Below are positions 24,392 through 32,273 of a DNA stretch of 64,000 bases, in pieces. How positions within the stretch are numbered: the stretch's first letter is position 1; each line of letters starts with the position of its first letter. The stretch lies in IMG/VR virus record IMGVR_UViG_3300009506_003033, positions 1 through 64,000 of that record. One strand, 5' to 3'. Both the position numbers and the translations under genes were made by a program. The notes below the pieces were generated by a model, which searched no databases, was not told where the DNA came from, and saw only the letters and a list, made by a program, of their open reading frames with translations. This DNA is from a virus.

Positions 24392-25417
24392 TTAAGCCAC
24401 CGTCTGCAAAGCCAGCTCAAAGGCGTTTCGGCAGTGCAAGTCATAACTGCCGAGCAGGCATCTGGCTGCTTTGGCCTCCGAGGTCCTCGCTTGATTCTGG
24501 ACGGTCTCGGTGAAGGCGTTGAGCATCGTCCAGGCCGAGCCGCCGAACAGGCTGGATTCGATCTCCATGTTCGACAGACACTTTCCGATGAACTTAGCGG
24601 CCCGCTCCCGTTTCGCGTTGTCTTCTTCCGTCTTACCGCCAGACGGTACGGGGCCTCGCATCTTCGAATAGGCCGACAAAAAGAACAATTCGACCGCTGC
24701 CGTGTCAACGCTCGTGCTGGCCAAGCAATTCATGAGGCTGCGAGTTTCATCGATGGCGCGGCCGTAGAGCCCAAGTGCTGCCTTGGCATCGGCCACTCTC
24801 TTGCGAACGTCTCCTACGTGGCAAGCGACGAATGCCTGCGGAGTGAGTCGCTTCAGTCGGCCAGTCTCATGCTCCCGATCCGGGATGACAGCGTGCATTG
24901 TGTTTGAGCATACAACCCTGATCGTCGTCGGCGTGCAGCGAATCGCTGTGCCGCCATCGTGGCCGTTGGAGACTAATATATAAGGACAAATGCCATCCTC
25001 GCTTTTGGCCGTCCGAACGCTGAACGAGCGGCCTTGAATCAGAAACCAGACTTTCTTTCCGCTGCGGATCGAACCGGCCGATTCGATGTGCACCGTGTCG
25101 TTCTGTTCGGCAAGCAGTTCGCAGAATTCGGCCAGTTCTGCGTTTTGAATGACATGATAACCCTTGGAGACGATCCCCAGCACTTCGCTAATGTCAGCCC
25201 GAACGTTGGCTACGACATCTGGTACTCGCTGTCCCAGCGGATCCTCGTGCTCGTCACGATGTGCTGAGAGCCACCACTGTTCAACTTCCCAGTCGAGCCC
25301 GAGTCGCTCCAAGGCCTCCCGCGGCGTAGGAGCATCTGGCCACACTTGGCCGAGTCCGTGCCAGGCACCTTGGCCTGCGAATCCTACGCTGTCAGTTACT
25401 TCGATTTCATGCGCCAT
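24392..25417 (-). CDS. DUF932 (phage/plasmid-like) protein
   Basis: A 341-residue member of the DUF932/TIGR03299 family. GQGAWHGLGQVW opens it; GIVSKGYHVIQNAELAEFCE and GSIRSGKKVWFLIQG follow, then SNGHDGGTAIRCTPTTIRVVCSNT in the middle (residues about 155-178). Length matches the family. These proteins are widespread in phage and plasmids and have been linked to replication or recombination without firm proof. Leader TATGAAAGGGTGAAGAG precedes the ATG. Confidence 0.9.
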   Translation of the reverse strand: MAHEIEVTDSVGFAGQGAWHGLGQVWPDAPTPREALERLGLDWEVEQWWLSAHRDEHEDPLGQRVPDVVANVRADISEVLGIVSKGYHVIQNAELAEFCELLAEQNDTVHIESAGSIRSGKKVWFLIQGRSFSVRTAKSEDGICPYILVSNGHDGGTAIRCTPTTIRVVCSNTMHAVIPDREHETGRLKRLTPQAFVACHVGDVRKRVADAKAALGLYGRAIDETRSLMNCLASTSVDTAAVELFFLSAYSKMRGPVPSGGKTEEDNAKRERAAKFIGKCLSNMEIESSLFGGSAWTMLNAFTETVQNQARTSEAKAARCLLGSYDLHCRNAFELALQTVA

Positions 25418-25452
25418 CTCTTCACCCTTTCATAAGTTTCCGTCCTAAAAAA

Positions 25453-25722
25453 TCAATCGATACTCGGGACGGGTCGATGAATCGATTGTTCATTTACGTT
25501 GTTGAGTTCGCGGCATAATATCGCGGCACACAGTGCAGCAAATTCTTTCGTGTTCGGCCGCTGATTCCCTCCCATGCCAGTTGTAAACAGTATGATTTTA
25601 TCCTGGCAGCCCCAGCCATAAGTGCTACGCAAAAATTCGTACTCTGTAGCTTTTCGATTGATGACGGAAAGTTCCCAGTGTGTTTCTCCGTATTTTCCTT
25701 TTTCAAAGATTTCCCAAGCCAT
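25453..25722 (-). CDS. Small hypothetical protein
   Basis: An 89-residue product beginning MAWEIFEKGKYGETHWELSV, beta-rich, with a GWGCQDKIILFTTGMGG segment. A TTGAAAAGAGGG leader precedes the ATG. No family recognised; coding character is good and it keeps the block's spacing. Confidence 0.6.
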   Translation of the reverse strand: MAWEIFEKGKYGETHWELSVINRKATEYEFLRSTYGWGCQDKIILFTTGMGGNQRPNTKEFAALCAAILCRELNNVNEQSIHRPVPSID

Positions 25723-25769
25723 TATATCCCTCTTTTCAATCGCGGCGAAAACAGATTGGCTTCACACTT

Positions 25770-26147
25770 TCAATTGTCCGCTCTAATGGAATTAGTCGAT
25801 GCCTGGAGCGGTTCAGCGCTTCGACATTCTAACATCGCGACTAGTCGTTTGAGCTTCTCGACAGAGAGCGAGGATAGATCGCGTTGACACAAGACGCGAA
25901 TATGACGGATCAGTTCTCGCCGCAACTGATCCTCTCTAATTTGGTCCAGTTCTCCGTTTTCAGGTAGTCTGATGAATGTCGAATCCCACTGATTATGACG
26001 GCCTATTTCGCGGCCATCGCGTTTTCGGAACGCTCTGTTGCACACAATGATGCGTGTTGGCGTCACGCGCTCAATACGGCAAATGTGATTCTTGTGAAGC
26101 GAGCACAAGATCAATTCGTCGCCGACTTGAACATTGTCGAGGCTCAC
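25770..26147 (-). CDS. Hypothetical protein
   Basis: A 125-residue product: N-terminal VQVGDELILCSLHKNHICRIERVTPTRIIV looks like a small SH3-like or KOW-like beta barrel, and the C-terminal half is helical and charged. Such folds bind nucleic acid in some phage proteins, a guess here. Overlaps the upstream zinc-ribbon gene by 77 nt. Confidence 0.55.
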   Translation of the reverse strand: MSLDNVQVGDELILCSLHKNHICRIERVTPTRIIVCNRAFRKRDGREIGRHNQWDSTFIRLPENGELDQIREDQLRRELIRHIRVLCQRDLSSLSVEKLKRLVAMLECRSAEPLQASTNSIRADN

Positions 26148-26289
26148 AGCAGACCCCTTCGATTCGTGTTGGTGTTTCTTTCAGCCGCCAGTTGCCGCGA
26201 AATTGGACCACCGAGCCACATCTGCTACACTCGCTGATGGGTCGAGCAGATATCATTTCGTGGCGGCAAGTACGACAAAACCATTTCAT
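26071..26289 (-). CDS. Zinc-ribbon protein, first gene of the minus-strand block
   Basis: A 72-residue product with WFCRTCRHEM and CSRCGSVVQF, two CxxC pairs 16 residues apart, then a basic tail. GGGGAG lies 7 nt before the ATG, and the ATG is about 22 bases downstream of a minus-strand promoter, so it is the first gene of the transcript. The C-terminal 25 residues overlap the following gene and may be less constrained. Confidence 0.6.
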   Translation of the reverse strand: MKWFCRTCRHEMISARPISECSRCGSVVQFRGNWRLKETPTRIEGVCCEPRQCSSRRRIDLVLASQESHLPY

Positions 26290-26304
26290 TTTTTGCTCCC
26301 CGTC

Positions 26305-26332
26305 TTGACAATTATAGCAGATGGGCTAGACT
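26305..26332 (+). promoter_or_regulatory. Plus-strand sigma70-like promoter for the HTH gene
   Basis: TTGACA (26305-26310), 16-base spacer, TAGACT (26327-26332). The predicted start falls just before AGAGG and the ATG at 26350, giving a very short leader. Its -35 lies next to the -10 of the opposing promoter, so one polymerase or repressor would block the other. Confidence 0.6.
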
Positions 26333-26338
26333 AGTCAA
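26311..26338 (-). promoter_or_regulatory. Minus-strand sigma70-like promoter for the early block
   Basis: On the minus strand TTGACT (26338-26333), 16-base spacer, TATAAT (26316-26311), then about 22 bases to the first ATG. It overlaps the plus-strand promoter almost completely and would drive the 19.8-26.3 kb genes. Confidence 0.8.
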
Positions 26339-26349
26339 TAGAGGTTTCG

Positions 26350-26571
26350 ATGAGAAATTTGACGACGCGACAGGTGGCTGAAATTCTGCAGGTGACTCGC
26401 GGCCGAGTACGACAGTATGTATGCAGAGGGCAGCTCCAGGCCGGCAGGTTCAACCACGATCTGGAGTTTTCCCCGGAGGATGTGGAAAAATTCCGGCAAA
26501 AACTGGCCCAGCACCCGCTCGCAAACTGTCATGTGGCAACAATTTACGGTGATTCCGATGATCCCGGCTGA
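26350..26571 (+). CDS. Helix-turn-helix (MerR/excisionase-like) DNA-binding protein
   Basis: A 73-residue product: LTTRQVAEILQVTRGRVRQYVCRGQLQAGRF is a winged HTH of the kind found in MerR N-termini and excisionases, followed by SPEDVEKFRQK. First plus-strand gene beside divergent promoters, so it could regulate the early switch or be a recombination directionality factor. No integrase is seen in the window. Confidence 0.75.
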   Translation: MRNLTTRQVAEILQVTRGRVRQYVCRGQLQAGRFNHDLEFSPEDVEKFRQKLAQHPLANCHVATIYGDSDDPG

Positions 26572-26611
26572 AAAATTCCGGGAAAAATTCGCCCGAGGGC
26601 CGTTTCCTGGG

Positions 26612-26639
26612 TTGACAGCTGTAGCAGTTGAGCTATAAT
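26612..26639 (+). promoter_or_regulatory. Consensus sigma70 promoter
   Basis: TTGACA (26612-26617), 16-base spacer, TATAAT (26634-26639). The leader of about 45 bases carries GAAAGGGCGAAACG before the ATG at 26690. Drives the small early genes and probably the recombination module. Confidence 0.85.
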
Positions 26640-26689
26640 TGGAGCAGGATGAGGAAACGAACGGTACTCAAATTTGAAAGGGCGAAACG

Positions 26690-26881
26690 ATGAAGACGAC
26701 GATCAAACGGTTCAAAGTCAAATCAGAGGCGGAGGCCATTCAGTACGTCCAAAACCTGCGGCGCAATCATGACCGGATGGCCACCGTCGAGAAAGACGGA
26801 GATCAATATTATCTATGTGTCCCAATGGAGGTGCGAACCGTCCGGTACGACCAAATCATTGCGGCTTACCGGTTCAACTAG
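26690..26881 (+). CDS. Small hypothetical protein
   Basis: A 63-residue product, an alpha/beta sandwich by look (KRFKVKSEAEAIQYV, then YLCVPMEVRTVRYDQIIAAY). First gene after a consensus promoter and preceded by TTGAAAGGGCGAAACG directly against the ATG. Function unknown. Confidence 0.65.
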   Translation: MKTTIKRFKVKSEAEAIQYVQNLRRNHDRMATVEKDGDQYYLCVPMEVRTVRYDQIIAAYRFN

Positions 26882-26953
26882 ATAATCATTTCGCCGGGGC
26901 GGTTCGCGTGTTGCGGCCGCCCGTGGCGAGACAATACTTGAAGGGGCGAAACG

Positions 26954-27187
26954 ATGACAAAAATTTGGTTTGACTGGCGAGATAAGCGAATTGCCATTTC
27001 AGCCGATGAAGTTGGATGGTATGGCGAAACACGACCGGTGCTGAGCGGCGTTGATCCTAGTGTTACATTGACTGCCGATGAATTGCGTGATCTGGCATTA
27101 GCCCTAGATCAGCAGGATTATTCCGATTTCACGGTCAAACAGATGCCTTTTTCGGAATATCTGGATCTCGTCTATTTATCCGCATAG
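26954..27187 (+). CDS. Small hypothetical protein
   Basis: A 77-residue acidic product with LTADELRDLALALDQQDYSD near the middle. The leader TTGAAGGGGCGAAACG ends at the ATG, near-identical to that of the preceding gene. Bases 26882-26953 between them contain a GC-rich stretch with short inverted repeats but no clear terminator. Function unknown. Confidence 0.65.
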   Translation: MTKIWFDWRDKRIAISADEVGWYGETRPVLSGVDPSVTLTADELRDLALALDQQDYSDFTVKQMPFSEYLDLVYLSA

Positions 27188-27220
27188 TGCGGTTCTCTCG
27201 TAACTTGAAAGGGTGAAACG

Positions 27221-27553
27221 ATGACAACAACGGATCCCTGGGTGCAAAATCAGATATCCCGTGCTCATCAGCAAATCGCGGGATCGACTGGCGATGAAAC
27301 CGATCGGCTTCATCCAACTATGTCATTTCAGTGGTGCTGCGGACCGGCTAACGGAGGTGAGTTGCCACCGGAAGAATGTCGATTACTCATAATCGATGGA
27401 ACTGGTGGCAGCCGAGATGTCGACCTCATTCAGAAATCAGACGACGGAGATGAGGAATATTACATCCTGGATAATTACGGCGACGAATGGATTGGGCGAC
27501 TCGAACTCATTCTTTACTGGACTCGTGCTGATGCGTTGATTCCGGAGAAATGA
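27221..27553 (+). CDS. Hypothetical protein
   Basis: A 110-residue acidic product. PEECRLLIIDGTGGS and DEEYYILDNYGDEW suggest a small beta fold. The leader TTGAAAGGGTGAAACG abuts the ATG, the third example of this leader on the plus strand. It precedes the recombination genes by an ATGA junction. Function unknown. Confidence 0.6.
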   Translation: MTTTDPWVQNQISRAHQQIAGSTGDETDRLHPTMSFQWCCGPANGGELPPEECRLLIIDGTGGSRDVDLIQKSDDGDEEYYILDNYGDEWIGRLELILYWTRADALIPEK

Positions 27554-27555
27554 TC

Positions 27556-28263
27556 ATGAAAACCGACATCGCAATCGGAAACCGCGGAATACAATTATCG
27601 AGCATTGTGGATTTGGGACGATTTGCTGAAATGGTAGCCCGCAGTCAATTGGCGCCGCTGGGTTTTCAACGGCCCGAACAGATTATGGTTGCCATACAAT
27701 ACGGTGCCGAACTCGGCCTGACGCCGATGCAGTCCCTTCAGGGCTTGTGTGTCATCAATGGTCGCGTGGGGATGTCCGGTGACATGGCGAGGGCACTTGT
27801 AGAATCACATCCGGCCTGCAAATACGTCAAAGACAATGCGGCCGAGTTGGCTACAATGCCGCTCGAAAACGATAGCACTGCTGCTTGGGTGGAAGTCTGC
27901 CGTGCTGACAAGCAGCAGAAACCAACTCGTCGATACTTCAGCGTCGGAGACGCTAAGCTCGCCGGCCTCTGGGGCAAACGTGGCCACAATGGCCAACCGA
28001 CGCCTTGGGTGACTTACCCGCGGCGCATGCTCTATTACCGCGCCCTCGGATTCGCACTACGGGATGGTATGCCCGACGTTCTTAAGGGAATCACCATCGC
28101 TGAGGAATTGGAGGATTATCCAAAACCTGGACTGCAATCTGGTGGCACACCTCCGTCGAGTACGCTGGACGAGCTGGCCGCAGAAATTGACGGAATACAT
28201 TCACTCGGGACCAACGGCGTGGTTGGTCCCAATTCATTGGAGCACGAAAATGACGATGAATAG
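27556..28263 (+). CDS. RecT-like single-strand annealing protein
   Basis: A 235-residue protein. MVARSQLAPLGFQRPEQIMVAIQYGAELGLTPMQSLQGLCVINGR (residues about 26-70) is the conserved core I associate with RecT-family phage recombinases, followed by GDMARALV, the WVTYPRRMLYYRALGFALRD segment and DVLKGI. It anneals single strands after resection by the exonuclease encoded downstream. I chose the second ATG (27556) because GGAGA sits 7 nt before it; the first is too close. Confidence 0.8.
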   Translation: MKTDIAIGNRGIQLSSIVDLGRFAEMVARSQLAPLGFQRPEQIMVAIQYGAELGLTPMQSLQGLCVINGRVGMSGDMARALVESHPACKYVKDNAAELATMPLENDSTAAWVEVCRADKQQKPTRRYFSVGDAKLAGLWGKRGHNGQPTPWVTYPRRMLYYRALGFALRDGMPDVLKGITIAEELEDYPKPGLQSGGTPPSSTLDELAAEIDGIHSLGTNGVVGPNSLEHENDDE

Positions 28264-29698
28264 CAAATTTGAATTGACGAACGTGGGACCGATTAAGGGG
28301 CAATTTTCAATCGATCTTTCTGCCGGGCCGGGATTGTACGAACTTCGCGGCGGGAAGGGCACCGGCAAGTCAACGATCCTCTCGGCATTGTCATTGATCA
28401 GCGGCCACAAAGTCTCGCTGACGGTCTATGACGGAGAATTGTCTGGCCAAATCAAAGGATTTGGAGTCGTTGCCCCAGTCGGGAGTCGGAAGCGAAAGAA
28501 AGGTGAGCTGGAACTAGAGACGATCGACACGACGCGATGTGATCTTGGGGACTTAATCGACCCTGACGGCAAGACCGCGGAAACACGCGACGCGGCACGA
28601 ATCAAAGCGCTTGCAGCACTATCCAATCTCCGCATGGTGCCGTCCGATTTCTATGAACTAGTAGGCGGTCAACAGTCCTTTGATGAGTTGGGTGTCCAAG
28701 ACTCAGATGATGCCGTGACAATGTGCGGACGAGTGAAGTCGGCAATAGAGGAACAAGCCCGCAGACATGAGTCACTTGCGGAACGAGAACAAGGTTACGC
28801 GAAAGCCAACTCTGAACGTTGCGATGGAATCGATGTAAACAGTGAATACGATCCGAACATACTGGCTATGGCAGCAGAGACGGCCGCACGGGATCTAGTG
28901 CGATTGAAAGACGGGAGAGAACGACGGTTGACTGCAGAGAAACAACGCGCATCTGCCACCGAGGCACTAGCCAAGGCTACAGCCGACTACACGGGTCCGT
29001 CGGTGGAAGAAGCCGCAGCCAACGTAGAAAAGGCTACGGAGAAACGCGACAAATTGCGGGATCAATTGGTAAAAGCCGTAGCCAATCTGAGGATTGCCGA
29101 GGAAAAAGCAACCGCTGCCGAGCAGCATCACAGAACGACAGTTGCATGGCGTGTTACCCTCGCCGAAGAATTGCCGCCTGAAGTAATAGAGCAGCAGATT
29201 GCGGAGGCACAGATTAAACTGGAAACAGCACGTGCCGATCAAGAAATGGGCGTGCGGATCCGAGACGCACTGCAAGCATCCGAACAAGCCGCGAAGCACA
29301 AAAGAGCTGCGGAACAGGCCATTACTATCGCGAAAAGGTACCGCGCGATCGCTGGCAATGTCTGGGACGTGCTGACGTCTAAGTTGGCGACACACGAACT
29401 GAAAATCGAATCGGTGGATGGATATCCCCGACTCGTGGTACAGCATCCCAAACGCGGTAAGACTGTGTACGATTGCGACAATGGACTTTCGGATGGCGAG
29501 CGAGTACGAGTGGCAATCGACGAAATGCTACCGCGGCTGAAATCTCCCGGACTGCTGCCGTTGCCTCAGAGAATCTGGCAAGATTTACCTCCGAAGGACA
29601 GATCAGAAATCGCCAGATACGCCATGGAAAAGGGACTCTACGTATTCGCGGCGCAGGTGACGGATGATGACCTTGGAGTCTATCGTTATGAATCGTGA
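28250..29698 (+). CDS. SbcC/RecN-like coiled-coil ATPase
   Basis: A 482-residue protein. ELRGGKGTGKST (residues 31-42) is a Walker A loop, the middle (about 200-400) is a Lys/Glu/Ala-rich coiled coil, and LSDGERVRVAID near 408 resembles the ABC signature. A canonical Walker B (hhhhDE) is not apparent; the corresponding stretch is GLLPLPQRIWQDL. It resembles SMC-type recombination ATPases and sits between the RecT-like protein and a YqaJ nuclease, so a DNA-end role is likely. GGAG precedes the ATG at 28250. Confidence 0.75.
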   Translation: MTMNSKFELTNVGPIKGQFSIDLSAGPGLYELRGGKGTGKSTILSALSLISGHKVSLTVYDGELSGQIKGFGVVAPVGSRKRKKGELELETIDTTRCDLGDLIDPDGKTAETRDAARIKALAALSNLRMVPSDFYELVGGQQSFDELGVQDSDDAVTMCGRVKSAIEEQARRHESLAEREQGYAKANSERCDGIDVNSEYDPNILAMAAETAARDLVRLKDGRERRLTAEKQRASATEALAKATADYTGPSVEEAAANVEKATEKRDKLRDQLVKAVANLRIAEEKATAAEQHHRTTVAWRVTLAEELPPEVIEQQIAEAQIKLETARADQEMGVRIRDALQASEQAAKHKRAAEQAITIAKRYRAIAGNVWDVLTSKLATHELKIESVDGYPRLVVQHPKRGKTVYDCDNGLSDGERVRVAIDEMLPRLKSPGLLPLPQRIWQDLPPKDRSEIARYAMEKGLYVFAAQVTDDDLGVYRYES

Positions 29699-30554
29699 AC
29701 AATGGCTGACTGAACGTTTGGGTGGTATCGGAGCCAGCGAATCGGCCGCAATTCTCGGCTATGATCCATATCAATCTCCGTGGTCAATCTGGCAGAAGAA
29801 AGTTGATCAGGTCATCGAAGACGTTGACAGCGGTCCGATGGCCGAGTGGGGTCATCGTCACGAATCAGCGATTGCCCAGAAATTCTCCGAAGAGCATCCC
29901 GAATTCGAGATTCAGGATCCCGGAGATTATTACATCGAATGGGCAACCGGATTGTCTGTGCCGATGTTCTGCACGCCCGATCGTATTCTTTATCACGGCT
30001 CTGAGAAATCGGTGCTGGAATTGAAGTGTGCATGGTATGATCGGGCGAAAGAATTCGAGGATGATCTCCCGATTCATTATCGAATCCAGGTGACTCATCA
30101 GATGCTTTGTCTCGGGATTGAACATGCCTACTACGCGGTACTTCTGAATGGCTATGATTTCCGCTGGTATCGCGAAGAACTGAATGAGAAATTCGCCCAA
30201 GCATTGGTGAAGAAGCTGACAGAATTCTGGGAATTGGTCCAATCGAAGACGGCCCCGGCGACAGACTGGCGGAACGGAACGAAGCAAGCCATCGTCGCCC
30301 ATTATGGAGTCGCTGACGTCACCATCGAACTGCCAGAACGAATGGCAACAGTCGACTCAGAGCGAGAGCGACTCAAGTCGCAGAGAGCTGATATCGATCG
30401 AAAAATCAAAGCCTACGACAACGAAATCAGGGCAGCACTCGGTGAGGCGACAACCGGCGTGCTTCCAGACGGACAGACGGCGTTGACATGGGCACCGAGG
30501 AAAGACGGCGTTAGGATACTCGGACGCAAGACACTCCAAAGAGAGGCATGCTGA
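29688..30554 (+). CDS. YqaJ/lambda-type exonuclease
   Basis: A 288-residue PD-(D/E)XK nuclease of the YqaJ viral recombinase family. GIGASESAAILGYDPYQSPW is the N-terminal signature, MFCTPDRIL carries the metal-binding Asp and LELKCAW the E-x-K pair, with IQVTHQMLCLG following. It resects double-strand ends 5' to 3' to feed the annealing protein. The C-terminal 60 residues form a coiled coil. It overlaps the ATPase gene by 11 nt. Confidence 0.9.
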   Translation: MNREQWLTERLGGIGASESAAILGYDPYQSPWSIWQKKVDQVIEDVDSGPMAEWGHRHESAIAQKFSEEHPEFEIQDPGDYYIEWATGLSVPMFCTPDRILYHGSEKSVLELKCAWYDRAKEFEDDLPIHYRIQVTHQMLCLGIEHAYYAVLLNGYDFRWYREELNEKFAQALVKKLTEFWELVQSKTAPATDWRNGTKQAIVAHYGVADVTIELPERMATVDSERERLKSQRADIDRKIKAYDNEIRAALGEATTGVLPDGQTALTWAPRKDGVRILGRKTLQREAC

Positions 30555-31108
30555 TGCAAAAGCGTACCACTCGTTGCACGGCATGCGGAAGAATATTTGC
30601 CGTGGATGCACGTCGAAACAACGAGGGAATCCCCATCCGTGAGAGGCGAGAAGCCGTTCCGGGTACGTCCTATGCTGTCCTGTGGTGCCCTTGGTGCCAT
30701 GAGGCGAGTGGCTGGAATGGGAAGCATCAGACGATTGCAGCACTGAAACGATACGCATCGATGCTCGTGAACGCAACTGTGAAGAATGCGGCTGTTCGGC
30801 CTGATGGCAGAGTCGAATGCGTGACCTGCGGATTGCTGCTAGACCGAGACGACAACCGCGTAAACGCCGGCCACTGCGCCCCACAACTCCAGTCCACCAG
30901 TTATTACTACGACCAAAGGTGTATCAGGGTCCAGTGCGCAGCGTGCAACTGTGCCCGCGGTGGAATGCAATATGAATTCTCACAAGTGATCATTGCCGAG
31001 GAAGGTGAGGAATTCTGGAATGAGGTGCTGGACGCAAAAAACCGCAAAGATGTTCCATCCGTGACAGTTGGAGAACTTAGGGAAGTGATCAATCAGTACG
31101 ACAGGTGA
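30554..31108 (+). CDS. NinG/HNH-like zinc nuclease
   Basis: A 184-residue product with four CxxC pairs: CTAC, CPWC, CVTC and CAACN. The C-terminal CVTCGLLL...NAGHC...CAACNCARGG follows the NinG/Rap plan, a structure-specific endonuclease acting on recombination branches. The N-terminal zinc ribbon is extra. Start ATG shares bases with the previous stop (TGATG) and has GAGAGG upstream. Context fits a recombination module. Confidence 0.7.
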   Translation: MQKRTTRCTACGRIFAVDARRNNEGIPIRERREAVPGTSYAVLWCPWCHEASGWNGKHQTIAALKRYASMLVNATVKNAAVRPDGRVECVTCGLLLDRDDNRVNAGHCAPQLQSTSYYYDQRCIRVQCAACNCARGGMQYEFSQVIIAEEGEEFWNEVLDAKNRKDVPSVTVGELREVINQYDR

Positions 31109-31199
31109 ATCCGTGCTTCCCCATCGCTGTAAACACGTTGCGACGCATCGCACTTATGTCGTTGGTCGCGAGTATGTCTGCTTTTTCAAGGAATGTAAA

Positions 31200-31421
31200 A
31201 TGACGATGGTACAAGAGATTATTCGACGCCTGGAACATTACGGATATACATCACCAGGTGGGTTCAACCTCGCCGCAGACATCCTCGAATTGGCTGCGCA
31301 TGAATCCGATAACCGGACGAATCGCGCAGACGATGCGATGCGAATACCTGACATGATCGGCGACACAGCGCGGATGCTGCGAGAAATGGCGCAGGCACAT
31401 ATCGATCGAATTTTAGGATAG
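31200..31421 (+). CDS. Small helical hypothetical protein
   Basis: A 73-residue product starting at the ATG preceded by AAGGAATGTAAA. IIRRLEHYGYTSPGGFNLAADILELAAHES is helical and may be a HTH-like bundle. Ends just before a GC-rich stem-loop. Function unknown. Confidence 0.55.
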   Translation: MTMVQEIIRRLEHYGYTSPGGFNLAADILELAAHESDNRTNRADDAMRIPDMIGDTARMLREMAQAHIDRILG

Positions 31422-31423
31422 GG

Positions 31424-31461
31424 CCAGTCCGGTTGCCGCTGGGCCCGTTTTGTTGTTGCCC
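31424..31461 (+). terminator. Probable rho-independent terminator
   Basis: GGGCC (31425-31429) and GGCCC (31442-31446) can pair, with a bulged extension CAG/CTG, then GTTTTGTTGTTG. It follows the stop of the preceding gene by a few bases. Confidence 0.6.
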
Positions 31462-31488
31462 GGTTGTTGCCCGGATGGGAGCTGAACG

Positions 31489-31800
31489 ATGGAAACGATC
31501 GAAACCTACACGTTTGAATCTAGAATGGCAGACGAACGTAGCAGGCAAATTCGGAAGTGGGGCGAGCAAACGCACTCCGGACATGCATGGATAGCGATAC
31601 TTGTCGAGGAAGTCGGCGAATTTGCGAAAGCTGTCAACGAGGAAAAACTATCTGGTGCTTTGGATGAACTAGTCCAGATAGCTGCGGTGGCCAAGGCCGC
31701 GTGGGAAATGGCAACAGAGAAGCGAGGAATTCTTGAGCCAATCTGGGGCGAATGCTTGCAGACGCCAGCTGATGCAGACTTGACAACGACGCCGGATTGA
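31489..31800 (+). CDS. MazG-like nucleotide pyrophosphohydrolase
   Basis: A 103-residue product. ILVEEVGEFAKAVNEEKL has the EExxE metal motif of the all-alpha NTP pyrophosphatase superfamily, followed by LDELVQIAAVAKAAWE. MazG-like enzymes hydrolyse NTPs or (p)ppGpp-type alarmones; phage copies may tune host nucleotide signals. The N-terminus (ERSRQIRKWGEQTHSG) also fits. Followed by a strong terminator. Confidence 0.8.
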   Translation: METIETYTFESRMADERSRQIRKWGEQTHSGHAWIAILVEEVGEFAKAVNEEKLSGALDELVQIAAVAKAAWEMATEKRGILEPIWGECLQTPADADLTTTPD

Positions 31801-31853
31801 GCAAAAATCATGGCTTCGTCAACACAGACCAAAACGCCAGATGCGTTTAGATA

Positions 31854-31897
31854 GGGCCGCTGTCCGGGTTCGCCCGGCACGCGGCCCGCTTTGTTGT
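31854..31897 (+). terminator. Rho-independent terminator
   Basis: GGGCCGC (31854-31860) pairs perfectly with GCGGCCC (31881-31887), with an inner CCGGG/CCCGG stem, then GCTTTGTTGTTGTT. Confidence 0.8.
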
Positions 31898-31971
31898 TGT
31901 TCGGAGGGAGGTGATAATCTTGAACCCCACCGCTATACCAGGTGGCTTGTGATCGCGGGGCAGTGCCCCGC

Positions 31972-32000
31972 TTTACAGACTGATCGACTGTGTGTATAAT
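31972..32000 (+). promoter_or_regulatory. Sigma70 promoter of ncRNA A
   Basis: TTTACA (31972-31977), 17-base spacer, TATAAT (31995-32000). It lies after a terminator and directs transcription straight into a structured segment ending in a terminator-like stem. Confidence 0.75.
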
Positions 32001-32006
32001 TCAGGT

Positions 32007-32136
32007 GCCAAAAGTCACATGGAAGACAAAGCAATGTCACAAGACCCTCAAACCCGCAGCGGCCAGATGGATGAACCATCGGGTCGCATTGCTTCGGCCC
32101 TGGCAGGCCGCCGCGGGTCTGGGGGTCTTTCTTTGT
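32007..32136 (+). ncRNA. Candidate pseudoknotted small RNA A
   Basis: Bounded by a promoter and by a 24-bp imperfect stem (32041-32064 with 32106-32130, two mismatches) followed by TTTCTTTG. Two 5' segments can pair into the stem's loop: TGCCA (32006-32010) with TGGCA (32101-32105), and AAGCAATG (32029-32036) with CATTGCTT (32087-32094). Order of arms P1-P2-T-P2'-P1'-T', the same as RNAs B (34.9 kb) and C (47.3 kb). No sequence similarity to a known RNA recognised. Confidence 0.6.
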
Positions 32137-32273
32137 CTTCTCTAGACGAGGCCCCGCAAGTGATGATCGATGTCGCCGATCTGGTGGACTGCTTGCCGCT
32201 AGAGCATGCTACTGAAATGTCCATCTGGTTGCGAAATGCGGCCGAATATGTCGCTGGATTGTCACGAAGGTGA
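32034..32273 (+). CDS. Doubtful reading frame overlapping ncRNA A
   Basis: A 79-codon frame whose first 30 codons are the terminator stem of ncRNA A (Pro/Gly/Arg-rich, no natural look). The last 40 residues (VMIDVADLVDCLPLEHATEMSIWLRNAAEYVAGL) look like a real helix-rich peptide. Either a genuine small protein begins further in (an ATG at 32163) or the frame is fortuitous. Confidence 0.3.
   Translation: MSQDPQTRSGQMDEPSGRIASALAGRRGSGGLSLSSLDEAPQVMIDVADLVDCLPLEHATEMSIWLRNAAEYVAGLSRR

Noticed and set aside
28064-28249. Extension of the SbcC-like ATPase upstream of 28250
   Set aside because: It lies wholly over the RecT-like gene in another frame and has no ABC-like sequence; GGAG precedes 28250.
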